NCBI GenBank assembly: GCA_024692235.1
Contig: JAILMW010000007.1
Span: forward strand, 124,001-188,000
Length of the DNA: 64,000 bases
Source: Saccharofermentans sp.
GTDB taxonomy: Bacteria > Bacillota > Clostridia > Saccharofermentanales > Saccharofermentanaceae
Direction of reading: 5' to 3'
Below the pieces are notes generated by a model. It was given only the letters and a program-made list of their open reading frames with translations. It ran no database searches and had not been told where the DNA came from. The position numbers were made by a program, and so were the translations under genes. Below, in pieces: positions 52,247 to 62,128 of the stretch. Every line of letters starts with the position of its first letter. Positions within the stretch are counted from its first letter, which is position 1.

Positions 52247-53486
52247 ATGTCTTCTTTCCTCCCATGATCGTAAGCTGAGTCTCGCCGTAGAGCTTCCATC
52301 CGTCAAAAGGAGTATTTCTGCCTTTTGTAAGCATCTTATCTTTCTCGAAAGTAAACTCATGGTCAAGATCCATGATCGTAAGATCTGCATCGTCACCTAC
52401 AGCCATACCGCCTCTTCCGAGCTTTAAGATATTGGAAGGGTTATAGCACATAAGATCCATGAGCTTTTCAATGGAGATGATGCCTGTCTTAACAAGATAA
52501 GTGTAACTGAGTGCGAAGGAACTCTCAAGACCTACGATACCGTTGTTGGCATGTGAGAACTCAACTTCCTTCTCATCCTGATGATGGGGAGCGTGATCTG
52601 TTACGATACAGTCGATAGTACCGTCCTTGATACCTTCGATGATAGCAAGTCTGTGCTCCTCAGTTCTCAAAGGGGGATGCATCTTAAAGTTAGTATCGTA
52701 GTTCTCGCAGGCCTTATCTGTAAGAGTAAAGTAATGAGGGCATGTCTCGGCAGTAACCTTAACGCCTCTGGCCTTTGCTTCTCTTATCATCCTGACACCG
52801 CCAAGAGTACTTACGTGGCAGATATGTACAGGTACGTTAAGGTATTCTGCAAGGATAATGTCTCTGCTGATCATGATATCCTCAGCTGCAGTGGAGCATC
52901 CTCTGATACCTATAGATGTAGATACTTCGCCTTCATTCATGGCACCGGTGCCTAAGGACTTCTCTTCGCAGTGGTTAAGTACGGGGATATCAAAGTCTGA
53001 AGCGTACTCCAATACCTTTCTCATCATTCCTGCGGTAGGAATGGGCTTACCGTCATCAGATACTGCTACGATGCCTGCTTCCTTCATAAGTCCTATCTCA
53101 GCAAGCTCGGTATCTTCGATATCCTTTGTTGCAGCACCGATGGGATATACGCGGCAGTTACCTGCCTCTGCTGCCTTCTTAAGGATACCGCTTACAACAG
53201 CGGCATTATCACATACGGGAAGCGTGTTAGGCATTGAGCAAACAGCGGTAAATCCGCCTCTTGCAGCAGCTGCTGTACCTGTAGCTATCGTCTCTCTGTA
53301 TTCATAGCCGGGCTCTCTTAAGTGGACATGCATATCAACAAGTCCCGGGAATACCGTATTACCCTTAGCGTCAATTACTTCATCAGCTTCGTTCTCAGCG
53401 AAAGCCTCAGAGAACTTGCCGTCAGCGATATAGATGATATCCTTATCGGAATTAAATATCTTACAGTTCTTTATAATTGTCTTCAT
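52230..53486 (-). CDS. pyrC: Dihydroorotase
   Basis: 418 aa class I amidohydrolase: zinc-binding DMHVHLREPGYEYRETI (~51-67), CSMPNTLPV, the HCEE and HICHVST histidines, and the catalytic-Asp segment TDHAPH. Complete. Start overlaps the pyrB stop (TGATG). Confidence 0.96.
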   Translation of the reverse strand: MKTIIKNCKIFNSDKDIIYIADGKFSEAFAENEADEVIDAKGNTVFPGLVDMHVHLREPGYEYRETIATGTAAAARGGFTAVCSMPNTLPVCDNAAVVSGILKKAAEAGNCRVYPIGAATKDIEDTELAEIGLMKEAGIVAVSDDGKPIPTAGMMRKVLEYASDFDIPVLNHCEEKSLGTGAMNEGEVSTSIGIRGCSTAAEDIMISRDIILAEYLNVPVHICHVSTLGGVRMIREAKARGVKVTAETCPHYFTLTDKACENYDTNFKMHPPLRTEEHRLAIIEGIKDGTIDCIVTDHAPHHQDEKEVEFSHANNGIVGLESSFALSYTYLVKTGIISIEKLMDLMCYNPSNILKLGRGGMAVGDDADLTIMDLDHEFTFEKDKMLTKGRNTPFDGWKLYGETQLTIMGGKKTYEKLC

Positions 53487-54415
53487 CAGAGATTGTTCCT
53501 CCTTGCCATAAGCAGATAGAGCACTGCCATTCTTACGGCAACACCGTTGGTTACTTGTTCGTTTATTACTGACTGATCACAGTCATAAACCGCCGTAGGA
53601 AGCTCAACTCCGTGATTACAAGGACCGGGGTGCATCAGGAATGCATCGGGCTTTGCGAGCTTAAGCATCTCAGGGGTAATAGCATAGAATTTTGCATACT
53701 CTGCAACAGAGGGGAAAAGTGAACTCTTCTGCCTCTCAAGCTGAACTCTAAGGCCCATTACGGCATCTGCATCCTTAACACAGTCTGCTACGGAAGAAGC
53801 TACTCTTACTCCCATCTTCTCGATACCGATAGGCATCATGGTACGAGGACCGTATACGCTTACCTTAGCTCCGAGCTTTGCAAGACCGATGGCATTGGAT
53901 CTTACGACACGGCTGTGGTAGACGTCACCGCAGATAGCGATATTCTTACCTTCGAAAGAATCGAATCTCTCGTACATAGTAAGCATATCAAGAAGCGCCT
54001 GTGTGGGATGCTCGTTCATACCGTCTCCTGCATTTACAACAGAAGCCTTGATCTTGTTAGCAATGGAATGAGGTGCACCGGACTGAGGGTGACGCATGAT
54101 GATGATATCAGTACCCATCATATCTATTGTCCTGGCCGTATCAAGAAGGGATTCGCCCTTAGCTACGGAAGAACCTGTAGCAGATATGTTAGCAGAAGCT
54201 GATCCCATATACTTAGAAGCAAGCTCAAAAGAGAGTCTGGTTCTTGTGCTGTTCTCATAAAAGAGTGTTACAACAGACTTGCCCTGAAGGTGGCTCGTCT
54301 TCTTATTTGCTGATGATATGACAAGCTTCATTGTCTTTGCCGTATCAAGTATCTCCATGATCTCCTCGGGAGTTAATTGCTTCATTCCCAGAAGGTCCTT
54401 ACTCTTAAGTCCCAT
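53486..54415 (-). CDS. pyrB: Aspartate carbamoyltransferase catalytic chain
   Basis: 309 aa: carbamoyl-phosphate loop FYENSTRTRLSFE (~53-65), HPTQALLD, and MHPGPCNHGVE near the C-terminus. No pyrI regulatory chain is encoded nearby, as usual for PyrR-controlled Bacillota. Start overlaps the pyrR stop (TAATG). Confidence 0.96.
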   Translation of the reverse strand: MGLKSKDLLGMKQLTPEEIMEILDTAKTMKLVISSANKKTSHLQGKSVVTLFYENSTRTRLSFELASKYMGSASANISATGSSVAKGESLLDTARTIDMMGTDIIIMRHPQSGAPHSIANKIKASVVNAGDGMNEHPTQALLDMLTMYERFDSFEGKNIAICGDVYHSRVVRSNAIGLAKLGAKVSVYGPRTMMPIGIEKMGVRVASSVADCVKDADAVMGLRVQLERQKSSLFPSVAEYAKFYAITPEMLKLAKPDAFLMHPGPCNHGVELPTAVYDCDQSVINEQVTNGVAVRMAVLYLLMARRNNL

Positions 54416-54963
54416 TATGCTTCATCCTCCTTAATGAGCAAGACCTGAGTCCTGCCGTCTACTTCATCAAGTTCGACCTTGATATGTTCATGTATGGATG
54501 TAGGCACGTTCTTACCTACATAATCTGCCCTGAAAGGAAGCTGTCTGTGACCTCTGTCAACGAGGATAGCAAGCTGAATGCAATCAGGTCTTCCCATATC
54601 GAAGATATTGTCTATGGCAGATCTTATTGTCCTGCCCGTGAAAAGGACATCGTCTACTACGATTATCTTCTTGCCGTTTACATCAAACGGGATATCAGTG
54701 CCGTTTACGACAGGATGAGCCGAGAGCATAGAGAGATCATCTCTATAGAAAGTGATATCAAGGATACCCAAAGGTACCTTCACCTTCTCTATCTCTTCCA
54801 AGTACTGACGAATGGCCTTAGCCATCGGAACTCCTCTTCTCTGAATGCCGATAAGAGCTACATTATCAAGGCCCTGGTTGCGCTCAACTATCTCATGAGC
54901 GATCCTGATAATGGCACGCTTCACATCAGCTTCCGCCATAATGGGAACGGTCTTCTCTGCCAT
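54415..54963 (-). CDS. pyrR: PyrR, pyr mRNA-binding attenuation regulator/uracil phosphoribosyltransferase
   Basis: 182 aa. PRPP loop IIVVDDVLFTGRTIRSA, IGIQRRGVPMA and DRGHRQLPFRADYVGKNVPTS are diagnostic. Binds the pyr leader in the presence of UMP and favours termination. First gene of the operon; a PyrR-type leader lies directly upstream. Start at 54963 is set by AAGGAGG and the family N-terminus. Confidence 0.96.
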   Translation of the reverse strand: MAEKTVPIMAEADVKRAIIRIAHEIVERNQGLDNVALIGIQRRGVPMAKAIRQYLEEIEKVKVPLGILDITFYRDDLSMLSAHPVVNGTDIPFDVNGKKIIVVDDVLFTGRTIRSAIDNIFDMGRPDCIQLAILVDRGHRQLPFRADYVGKNVPTSIHEHIKVELDEVDGRTQVLLIKEDEA

Positions 54964-54988
54964 CTTAACCTCCTTGTTCCGGACAAAC

Positions 54989-55018
54989 AAAAACGCCGGA
55001 AGAATATACACTCCGACG
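54989..55018 (-). terminator. Attenuator terminator of the pyr leader
   Basis: Minus strand: CGTCGGA (55018-55012) pairs with TCCGGCG (55000-54994), with one G-U pair, loop 11 nt, then TTTTTG. It lies between the PyrR-binding loop and the pyrR ribosome site. Confidence 0.85.
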
Positions 55019-55078
55019 ATAAAAGATTACGCTCATGGAAGATCATATTATATAAATATATGACCTGTTATATACGAA

Positions 55079-55100
55079 TCTTACGACCTCGCCGGATCGT
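55079..55100 (-). promoter_or_regulatory. PyrR-binding loop in the pyr leader
   Basis: Minus strand ACGATCCGGCGAGGTCGTAAG matches the PyrR consensus UCC-x-G-x-GAGG-(C/U)-...-AAG; ACGA/TCGT forms the stem that closes the UCCGGCGAGG loop. Confidence 0.8.
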
Positions 55101-55119
55101 TTAAAGATCTAACGTTCTT

Positions 55120-55148
55120 AGTCTATTCTTTTGGGATACTAATTGCAA
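55120..55148 (-). promoter_or_regulatory. pyr operon promoter
   Basis: Minus strand TTGCAA (55143-55148), 17-bp spacer, TAGACT (55120-55125). The start at about 55113 puts the PyrR loop near the 5' end of a ~150-nt leader. Confidence 0.65.
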
Positions 55149-55198
55149 CGAGATTAATGTTACATTTTTGAAAGGTTAAATTTATTATTTCTTTAACG

Positions 55199-55226
55199 TT
55201 GGTTAACCGCAGATTTGTACTATAAC
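55199..55226 (+). promoter_or_regulatory. Candidate promoter of the CPBP protease gene
   Basis: TTGGTT (55199-55204), 16-bp spacer, TATAAC (55221-55226); divergent from the pyr promoter. Confidence 0.4.
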
Positions 55227-55271
55227 AATATTCTGATAGTGTTATGAATGTGTCACAAAGGAGGAACAATA

Positions 55272-56354
55272 ATGGACGCAAAAACAGCACAGGAAAGACG
55301 TGAACGGTTTTATGATCCGAAGAATGTCACCTACAGGAAAGTAGCAGGAAGATACGGATGGGCATGGAACTGTATCGGAATACAGATATTGTTCGCACAA
55401 GGTCTGGCTATTCTCCTTATGTTCGCGATTTTGATCTTCAAAGTAGCAATGAATCCGGAAGGAGCAAAGGAGATAGGTACAAATATCTCAGATAGCATAT
55501 TGTCTTATTCTATACCCATAGCAGCATTATCATTCTGTATCGGTAATCCTCTTGCATCTTTTATATCACTTAAAAAGACTAAAGCTGCCAAGTTCGGTGA
55601 TTACTTTAAGAAACCGCAGATCGGAGCAGGACTTATTGTATTAGCTGTATTGGCAACACTCGGAATATCTTCTTTTGATTCAATCATAATGGATATCTTC
55701 ACTAACATTTTCGGTGCATCATCTGAACAGCTCAATACTTCGATATCAAGCGGAGTATTCTCGGAGAATATATTCTTATCCATACTATCTGTTTCTTATG
55801 TATGTGTACTTGGTCCCTTCTTCGAGGAACTTCTCTGCAGAGGTGCGATCCAGACTCTTGCAGGACATATATCACCTAAGATGGCAGTATTTGCTTCTGC
55901 CTTTATGTTCGGTATATTCCATCTTAATATCTCTCAGTTCTACAACGCATTCCTCTTGGGATTGATCCTCGGTTATGTAACTCTTCGAGCACGTTCAATA
56001 TGGCCTTCAGTCATAATGCACATCGCTAATAATACACTTTCTGTTGTTATGATGGCTCTTACCAAAGATATGAGTGCTGAAGAAGCTACTGCTTTTGATT
56101 GGAAAATAACCGTAATCTTAGCAATAGCCGGAATAATAGCTCTTATCGTATTCATAGTCCTTGAGAAGAAGAATAAGGATAAGACGATGGCAGTTATCAT
56201 CACCAATAAACCTGCAACTGACGAAGAGATAAAAGAAGCAGGATTGACCGGTAAGGAACTTACTGTAAAGCCTTTCTTCACGCGTTGGCAGTTCTTCGTT
56301 ATTATCGTATTCTTCATCTTTAACTGCCTGATCACATCATTTATGCCTCAGTAA
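55272..56354 (+). CDS. CPBP-family (CAAX-like) intramembrane metalloprotease
   Basis: 360 aa from ATG 55272 (AAGGAGG upstream). About eight membrane segments. Motif 1 FFEELLCRGAIQ, motif 2 FGIFHLNISQF and motif 3 IMHIANNTLS are the EExxxR, FxxxH and HxxxN signatures of the Abi/CAAX family. Prokaryotic members include bacteriocin-immunity proteins and regulated intramembrane proteases; the substrate is unknown and no bacteriocin gene is adjacent. Divergent from the pyr operon. Confidence 0.9.
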   Translation: MDAKTAQERRERFYDPKNVTYRKVAGRYGWAWNCIGIQILFAQGLAILLMFAILIFKVAMNPEGAKEIGTNISDSILSYSIPIAALSFCIGNPLASFISLKKTKAAKFGDYFKKPQIGAGLIVLAVLATLGISSFDSIIMDIFTNIFGASSEQLNTSISSGVFSENIFLSILSVSYVCVLGPFFEELLCRGAIQTLAGHISPKMAVFASAFMFGIFHLNISQFYNAFLLGLILGYVTLRARSIWPSVIMHIANNTLSVVMMALTKDMSAEEATAFDWKITVILAIAGIIALIVFIVLEKKNKDKTMAVIITNKPATDEEIKEAGLTGKELTVKPFFTRWQFFVIIVFFIFNCLITSFMPQ

Positions 56355-56385
56355 GATCTTGTATTCAACATATCAACTGTAGCTA

Positions 56386-56414
56386 AAAGCCCGCTTCATA
56401 TGAGGCGGGCTTTA
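56386..56414 (+). terminator. Terminator after the CPBP protease gene
   Basis: 12-bp stem AAAGCCCGCTTC (56386-56397)/GAGGCGGGCTTT (56402-56413) with one G-U pair, loop ATAT. Confidence 0.85.
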
Positions 56415-56470
56415 TCATATATTGAATTCTCGTTACACATCATAAAAAAACAACCACCGAATCAGGGCAT

Positions 56471-56503
56471 AAAAAAGACTCCGAAGTTACCTTCGGAGTC
56501 TTT
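56471..56503 (-). terminator. Terminator after pckA
   Basis: 13-bp stem AAAGACTCCGAAG (56474-56486)/CTTCGGAGTCTTT (56491-56503), loop TTAC; the plus-strand A-run is the minus-strand U-tract. Confidence 0.92.
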
Positions 56504-56524
56504 GATATAACCGTTATTCGATTA

Positions 56525-58138
56525 TCAGAGCTGAGGACCAGCAGAAACGAGAGCCTTACCAGCTTCGTTTGTCTCGTACTTCTTGAAGTTCTTGTTGAAT
56601 CTCTCAGCAAGATCCTTAGCCTTTGTCTCCCACTCGGAAGCATTAGCGTATGTATCACGAGGATCAAGGATCTTAGGATCAACACCGGGAAGCTCTGTAG
56701 GAACCTCGAAGTTGAACATAGGGATCTTCTTTGTAGGAGCTGTCTTAATGTCACCGTTAAGGATAGCGTCGATGATTCCACGTGTATCCTTGATTGTGAT
56801 TCTCTTGCCTGTACCGTTCCAACCTGTGTTTACAAGGTAAGCCTTAGCACCGGACTTCTCCATCTTCTTAACAAGCTCCTCAGCGTACTTTGTAGGGTGA
56901 AGCTCAAGGAAAGCCTGACCGAAGCAAGCAGAGAATGTAGGTGTGGGCTCTGTGATTCCACGCTCTGTACCTGCAAGCTTAGCTGTGAAGCCGGAAAGGA
57001 AGTAGTACTTTGTCTGATCAGGTGTAAGGATAGAAACAGGAGGAAGTACTCCGAAAGCATCAGCAGAAAGGAAGATTACATTCTCAGCAGCAGGGCCGGA
57101 AGAAACCTTGTTAACTTCTGCAGCGATGTTGTTGATGTGATCGATAGGATAAGATACACGAGTATTCTCTGTAACGGACTTATCGTCGAAGTCGATCTTA
57201 CCGTCGTCAGCAACTGTTACGTTCTCAAGAAGAGCATTTCTCTTGATAGCGTTGTAGATATCAGGCTCAGACTCCTTGTCAAGGCCGATAACCTTAGCGT
57301 AGCATCCACCCTCGAAGTTGAATACTCCGTTGTCATCCCAGCCGTGCTCATCATCACCGATGAGGAGACGCTTAGGATCTGTAGAAAGTGTGGTCTTACC
57401 TGTACCTGAAAGTCCGAAGAAGATAGCTGTGTTCTCACCGTTCATATCTGTATTTGCTGAGCAGTGCATTGCAGCCATACCCTTAAGAGGCAGGTAGTAG
57501 TTCATCATTGAGAAGATACCCTTCTTCATCTCTCCACCATACCATGTGTTGATGATAACCTGCTCACGGCTTGTGATGTTGAATGCTACAGCTGTCTCTG
57601 AGTTAAGACCAAGCTCCTTGTAGTTCTCAACCTTTGCCTTTGAAGCATTGTATACAACGAAGTCCGGCTCGTAAGTCTCAAGCTCCTCAGCTGTTGGCTG
57701 GATGAACATGTTCTTGATGAAATGTGCCTGCCAAGCAACCTCAACGATGAAACGAACTGCCATTCTTGTATCTTCGTTAGCTCCACAGTAAGCATCTACT
57801 ACGAAAAGCTTCTTGTTGCAAAGCTCTTTCTTAGCGAGATCCTTAAGTGTCTCCCAAACCTCCTGAGTCATTGGATGGTTATCATTTGGATAACCCTCTG
57901 TTGTCCACCATACAGTGTCCTTTGAGTTCTCATCCATAACGATGTACTTATCCTTAGGTGAACGACCTGTGTAGATACCGGTCATAACATTAACAGCTCC
58001 AAGCTCTGTCTCAACACCCTTGTCATAACCCTCAAGTGAAGGATCCATCTCATACTTATAGAGATCCTCAAATGAAGGATTGTGAATAATTTCTGTTGTT
58101 CCTGTGATTCCGTACTTTGTTAAATCAACATTTGCCAT
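56525..58138 (-). CDS. pckA: ATP-dependent phosphoenolpyruvate carboxykinase
   Basis: 537 aa. Interconverts oxaloacetate + ATP and PEP + CO2 + [14 protein letters not shown], kinase-1a P-loop [15 protein letters not shown], kinase-2/metal segment [23 protein letters not shown], and the adenine-binding RVSYPI... region are all present. In fermenters it may run in the CO2-fixing direction. Start is preceded by AGGAGAG; strong codon bias resembles the highly expressed genes of the first 30 kb. Promoter TTGACT/TATACT lies at 58258-58286. Confidence 0.97.
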   Translation of the reverse strand: MANVDLTKYGITGTTEIIHNPSFEDLYKYEMDPSLEGYDKGVETELGAVNVMTGIYTGRSPKDKYIVMDENSKDTVWWTTEGYPNDNHPMTQEVWETLKDLAKKELCNKKLFVVDAYCGANEDTRMAVRFIVEVAWQAHFIKNMFIQPTAEELETYEPDFVVYNASKAKVENYKELGLNSETAVAFNITSREQVIINTWYGGEMKKGIFSMMNYYLPLKGMAAMHCSANTDMNGENTAIFFGLSGTGKTTLSTDPKRLLIGDDEHGWDDNGVFNFEGGCYAKVIGLDKESEPDIYNAIKRNALLENVTVADDGKIDFDDKSVTENTRVSYPIDHINNIAAEVNKVSSGPAAENVIFLSADAFGVLPPVSILTPDQTKYYFLSGFTAKLAGTERGITEPTPTFSACFGQAFLELHPTKYAEELVKKMEKSGAKAYLVNTGWNGTGKRITIKDTRGIIDAILNGDIKTAPTKKIPMFNFEVPTELPGVDPKILDPRDTYANASEWETKAKDLAERFNKNFKKYETNEAGKALVSAGPQL

Positions 58139-58206
58139 CTTAAATCTCTCCTCTTCTTTTATTTTTCAGGACTTTACATCCGTTTTTCACTTTTTTATCT
58201 AATAAA

Positions 58207-58286
58207 GCTACTAAAGGCGTAGGCAATAGTTAATAATAACTAACGCCAACGCCTTTTAGTATATGTTTTCTGAGATAATAAGTCAA
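58207..58286 (-). promoter_or_regulatory. pckA promoter with structured 5' leader
   Basis: Minus strand TTGACT (58281-58286), 17-bp spacer, TATACT (58258-58263). From about the start site the RNA can fold CTAAAAGGCGT...ACGCCTTTAG (58260-58211) into a long hairpin with an inner GTTA/TAAC stem. The leader is about 110 nt. Confidence 0.6.
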
Positions 58287-58315
58287 GCGTCACTTATGAC
58301 TTTGTGTCTTATTAT

Positions 58316-60223
58316 TTACTTATTTTTTTCGATATATTCATCTACTTTTTCCGAAAGGAACTTGTACTGGCATGGTCCGACATCAAGTATAGCCTTATGA
58401 TAGTCCTTAACATCGAATTTATCTCCCAACTCAGACTCAGCTTTTTCCCTCAGCTCCAGCATCTCAAAGTAACCTGTTGTGTAGCTGAGCATAACACCGG
58501 GATCTGCAGCATGACTAACCATAAACTCTGATACATCCTCTACACTTAGTCCATTTTTCTGAAGATAATTCTTGATTTCTTCTTCGCCCCAGCCTTCATA
58601 ATTGATACCTATATCAATACGGCCCTCAACAAGATAAAGCATATCCGTATAGATTCTGTCTATTTTACCAAATACATCTCCATACTCTTCTTTACCCAGG
58701 AAATCCAGCTTCTCTGTCACACTGTAGGATGAATAAACAGCCCAGCCTTCTATGTATCCGAGGTTAAAGCTAATACTTCTTGCCAGATTAGGGTTAGTAT
58801 TTCTGAAGTAATATGTCTGAAGCATATGTCCCGGACATCCCTCATGTGCAAGCGTAAGTACCAGTCCGCCTTTCTTTGTATCATTCAGACATATATGATT
58901 TTGTTCAGGTGCATCTACAGGAGATAACTCATAGTAAGCAAGAGTAGAGTCACTGATTTTTCCTCTCTTTTCACCCATCATATCAAACTCATATGGAATA
59001 CTGGCTGTAGCCATCGGGAAGTCATCCATATAGTCCTTCTGGAGCATATCTATTACTTCTTCAGCTGACATATCATCATATGCTTTGTATATCGTTTGAT
59101 CAACTCTGCGATTTTCGTATTCAGTAAAAGCCTCCTGATTTGAATAGTATATCGATGAAAGATCAACAAGAAGCTTATTCATACGGTCATCCATATACTG
59201 GATTTCCTCTTCAACAGTCTTAGAAGAACCTGAACGCTTAGGGAATAAATACTTTGCATAGTAGTCCTTACCATTTTCAAAATAGCAGACTCCCTTATCA
59301 TTCTTTCCTGTTCCCTTGAGCTCCTGCATAGCATCCTTCAGATCCTGATAAGCAGGTAACAGATAATTCTCAAAGGCTTCCTTAACCTTTTCTTTATATT
59401 CCTTAACCTCATCCTCTGTCAAAAAATCGAGCTTTTCAACCCTGGTATTAAAGGCATCAAGGACAAAGTGATTCTCCTTATCCTTCATAAATGTATCACA
59501 CTGCTCAATAACCTTATCAGCTGCAGCATCACTCATAAAGGTTCCCTTCTCTGACTTAGTATACTCAAAGTCTATAAGGTTCTTAAAGTAAGCTCTTGAC
59601 TGCTTCATTAGCTCGACATAGTCATCTACATCTCTCTTATCATTAAATCTATAGTCGGTAAATACAGATGGGAGCTGTTCCTGGTTACCGTTTCCCGGAG
59701 AAAAAGGATCTGTCAGATAGATGTAATCATACAGCCTCATATTTATCTCTGTATCTTCCTTCAGGCATCTGTAGGTAAATCTTTCATCCTCATTTAACGG
59801 CTGGTCCTCAAAAGCAATGAGCTTATTATAGAATTCCTCATCCTTCTTTTTAGACTTCTCAATAGCCTCCTCACTCATATCTGAATCGCCAAGTGTAGCC
59901 TCAGGTCTTTCGATACCAAAATGCTCACCATTTTGAACGTATGAATTAAAATAAGTGGAATCCACTGTAACAGAGTTCTCAAAGTATTCCTTTATAAACT
60001 TCTGGAACTCTTCATTCTCTCCTTCTGCATACTCGTATTCCTTTTCCGCTTCCGTAGTACTCTGCTCGGTACTTGCCTCGGTAAGTGAACCTAGAGGAAT
60101 ATTAAAATCCTCGTTCAAGCTGACTCCGGGAGCCTTGGCATCACCACCTCCACAGCCTGTAAGCGAAAGCAGAAAAACAAAAACCATAACTGCTGCAAGT
60201 CTTTTCTTAAACTGTGTTTTCAT
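58316..60223 (-). CDS. DUF885 family lipoprotein, putative metallopeptidase
   Basis: 635 aa from ATG 60223 (an in-frame ATG 30 nt upstream is less likely to give a good signal peptide). Signal peptide with lipobox LTGC. The DUF885 signature HEGCPGHMLQTYYFRN contains an HExxxGH zinc site, and YIEGWAVYSS follows as in the family. Relatives are gluzincin-like carboxypeptidase-type enzymes. Probably a surface peptidase. AAA/AAG and CTG use is more mixed than in upstream genes. Last gene of a tsaD-ispD-DUF885 run. Confidence 0.9.
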   Translation of the reverse strand: MKTQFKKRLAAVMVFVFLLSLTGCGGGDAKAPGVSLNEDFNIPLGSLTEASTEQSTTEAEKEYEYAEGENEEFQKFIKEYFENSVTVDSTYFNSYVQNGEHFGIERPEATLGDSDMSEEAIEKSKKKDEEFYNKLIAFEDQPLNEDERFTYRCLKEDTEINMRLYDYIYLTDPFSPGNGNQEQLPSVFTDYRFNDKRDVDDYVELMKQSRAYFKNLIDFEYTKSEKGTFMSDAAADKVIEQCDTFMKDKENHFVLDAFNTRVEKLDFLTEDEVKEYKEKVKEAFENYLLPAYQDLKDAMQELKGTGKNDKGVCYFENGKDYYAKYLFPKRSGSSKTVEEEIQYMDDRMNKLLVDLSSIYYSNQEAFTEYENRRVDQTIYKAYDDMSAEEVIDMLQKDYMDDFPMATASIPYEFDMMGEKRGKISDSTLAYYELSPVDAPEQNHICLNDTKKGGLVLTLAHEGCPGHMLQTYYFRNTNPNLARSISFNLGYIEGWAVYSSYSVTEKLDFLGKEEYGDVFGKIDRIYTDMLYLVEGRIDIGINYEGWGEEEIKNYLQKNGLSVEDVSEFMVSHAADPGVMLSYTTGYFEMLELREKAESELGDKFDVKDYHKAILDVGPCQYKFLSEKVDEYIEKNK

Positions 60224-60277
60224 GCTTAACCCTTTCCTTTTCATCCTTTCCAATCCTCTTTTTGAAGGCTGTCTCTA

Positions 60278-60958
60278 TCACCTCAGATAAATCTCCGCCA
60301 GTGCTATATCATCCGGCGTAGTAACCTTCATATTTTCATAACTTCCCTCTATCATTTTGGATTTTATATCCAGATAGCGTTCCACTATCATAGTATCATC
60401 TGTTATATCTGTATCACCGCTTATCCTAAGTCTTTCGTAAGCCTCCTCAAGCGTCCTTCTGTCAAAGGTCTGAGGTGTCTGTATCTGATACAGAGTCCTT
60501 CTGTCCGGAGTTTCAACTCCAAATCCGTCCTCATCAACTATCTTAATCGTATCCTTAACCGGCATGGCAACTGTACATGCCTTGTAGCGTCTTGCACCGG
60601 AAATAGAATCAAGTATCATCCGATTCGTTATACAAGGTCTAGCCGCATCGTGGATCATTATTATTTTATTTCTTCTGTCGCAGGCTTTTATTCCCTTACT
60701 GACCGAATTAAATCTTTCCTTACCGCCGGCAACAATTCTCCTTACCTTATGAAAACCGTACCTCTCAACTATCTCTTCTCTGACATAGTCTATATCGCTT
60801 CCTCTTGTCACAAGAATTATCTCATCAACAATGCTCGCATCAAAAACCTTAAGACTATAGTAAAGCAGCGGCTTACCATTTATCTCCATAAATTGCTTAG
60901 CAGTATCCGACTTCATTCTGCTTCCCTTGCCTGCTGCAAGAACAATCGCACTAACCAT
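60278..60958 (-). CDS. ispD: 2-C-methyl-D-erythritol 4-phosphate cytidylyltransferase
   Basis: 226 aa. MEP-pathway step 3, making CDP-ME for isoprenoids. LAAGKGSRMKSDTAKQF (CTP binding), HDAARPCI, and PVKDTIK with TPQTF are the family motifs. GAGG ribosome site. It could also be an IspD-like ribitol-phosphate cytidylyltransferase (TarI), but no tar genes are adjacent. Confidence 0.85.
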   Translation of the reverse strand: MVSAIVLAAGKGSRMKSDTAKQFMEINGKPLLYYSLKVFDASIVDEIILVTRGSDIDYVREEIVERYGFHKVRRIVAGGKERFNSVSKGIKACDRRNKIIMIHDAARPCITNRMILDSISGARRYKACTVAMPVKDTIKIVDEDGFGVETPDRRTLYQIQTPQTFDRRTLEEAYERLRISGDTDITDDTMIVERYLDIKSKMIEGSYENMKVTTPDDIALAEIYLR

Positions 60959-60997
60959 ACCTATCTCCTCAACTTTTATAGCTTTATCTCGTGATTC

Positions 60998-62035
60998 TTA
61001 ACGCTCCCCTATCTTAAGATTCGGAATCGCATTCAGATAAAGATCAGCTCTTCGTCCCTCTTCATATTCAAAGAATCCTGCTGAAGCTATCATAGCTCCA
61101 TTGTCCGTACAATATATAAGCTCAGGGCAGTGGAATCTAAGCCCCTTTGCCTCAGCTCTTTCCTTCATTGTTTCACGAAGCAGTGAATTTGCAGCAACTC
61201 CACCTGCCAGCGCTACTGTTTTCATTCCGTGATCAAGTGCTGCCTTTATTGTGTGATCTGCAAGTACATCGATAACCGCCTGCTGGAAGGATGCAGCTAC
61301 ATCTGCCTTATTTACTTCCTGCCCTTTCATCTCGGCTCCATTCAGATAATTCAGAACCGCTGATTTTATTCCACTGAAGGAGAAATCATAAGGTGAGTCA
61401 CCAACACTTGCTCTCGGGAACTGAATCGCTTCAGGATTACCCTCTCTTGCAAGCTTATCAACCTTCGGTCCACCGGGATAGCCCAGCCCTATTGCACGGG
61501 CAACCTTGTCAAATGCTTCGCCTGCCGCATCATCATGTGTTCTTCCTATTATAGTATACTTCGTAAAATCATCCACGCGTACGATATGGGAATGACCACC
61601 TGATGCAACAAGACACATATATGGCGGTGCCACTGCCTCTGAATTATCCGACTCATTATTTTCCGTCAGATAATTTGCACAGATATGTCCCTCGATATGA
61701 TTTACTCCCACAAGCACAGTTCCCTTTGCATATGCAAGAGCCTTTGCTGTGCTGACACCTATAAGAAGAGGTCCTACCAGTCCCGGACCATAAGTAACTG
61801 CGATTGCATCCAGATCCTTCCAGTCAAGCTTCGCATCAGAGAGTGCTTTCTTTATTACCTGGTTTATCTTAAGCACATGCTCTCGGGATGCTATCTCAGG
61901 CACCACGCCACCATACAGAGTATGAGTAGGAATCTGCGTATATATTACATTTGATATAACCTCTCTTCCGTCACGAACAACTGCAGCCGCAGTTTCGTCG
62001 CAGGAGGTTTCTATTCCCAGTATGTATTTTCCCAT
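60998..62035 (-). CDS. tsaD: TsaD-type tRNA threonylcarbamoyltransferase (copy 2)
   Basis: 345 aa. [24 protein letters not shown], metal-binding [27 protein letters not shown] and CTDNGAMIA: all catalytic elements intact. It differs widely from copy 1 at 34.9 kb (by eye about half the residues match), so it is not a recent duplication. Lies 39 nt before ispD in a segment whose codon use differs from the rest. GGAG precedes the ATG. Confidence 0.93.
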   Translation of the reverse strand: MGKYILGIETSCDETAAAVVRDGREVISNVIYTQIPTHTLYGGVVPEIASREHVLKINQVIKKALSDAKLDWKDLDAIAVTYGPGLVGPLLIGVSTAKALAYAKGTVLVGVNHIEGHICANYLTENNESDNSEAVAPPYMCLVASGGHSHIVRVDDFTKYTIIGRTHDDAAGEAFDKVARAIGLGYPGGPKVDKLAREGNPEAIQFPRASVGDSPYDFSFSGIKSAVLNYLNGAEMKGQEVNKADVAASFQQAVIDVLADHTIKAALDHGMKTVALAGGVAANSLLRETMKERAEAKGLRFHCPELIYCTDNGAMIASAGFFEYEEGRRADLYLNAIPNLKIGER

Positions 62036-62099
62036 TATTTTCTCCGAATTCTTTAGTAAACGTCATTATATAACAAACTCCTCTTTCAAGCAAGAAAGC

Positions 62100-62128
62100 T
62101 TGTTGACTTTAGGCACTTATGTTATATT
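62100..62128 (+). promoter_or_regulatory. Extended -10 promoter of the helicase gene
   Basis: TTGTTG (62100-62105), 17-bp spacer, TGTTATATT (TATATT 62123-62128). The 9-bp direct repeat TTTAGGCAC lies at 62108-62116 and 62133-62141, in the spacer and at the start site. Confidence 0.6.
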
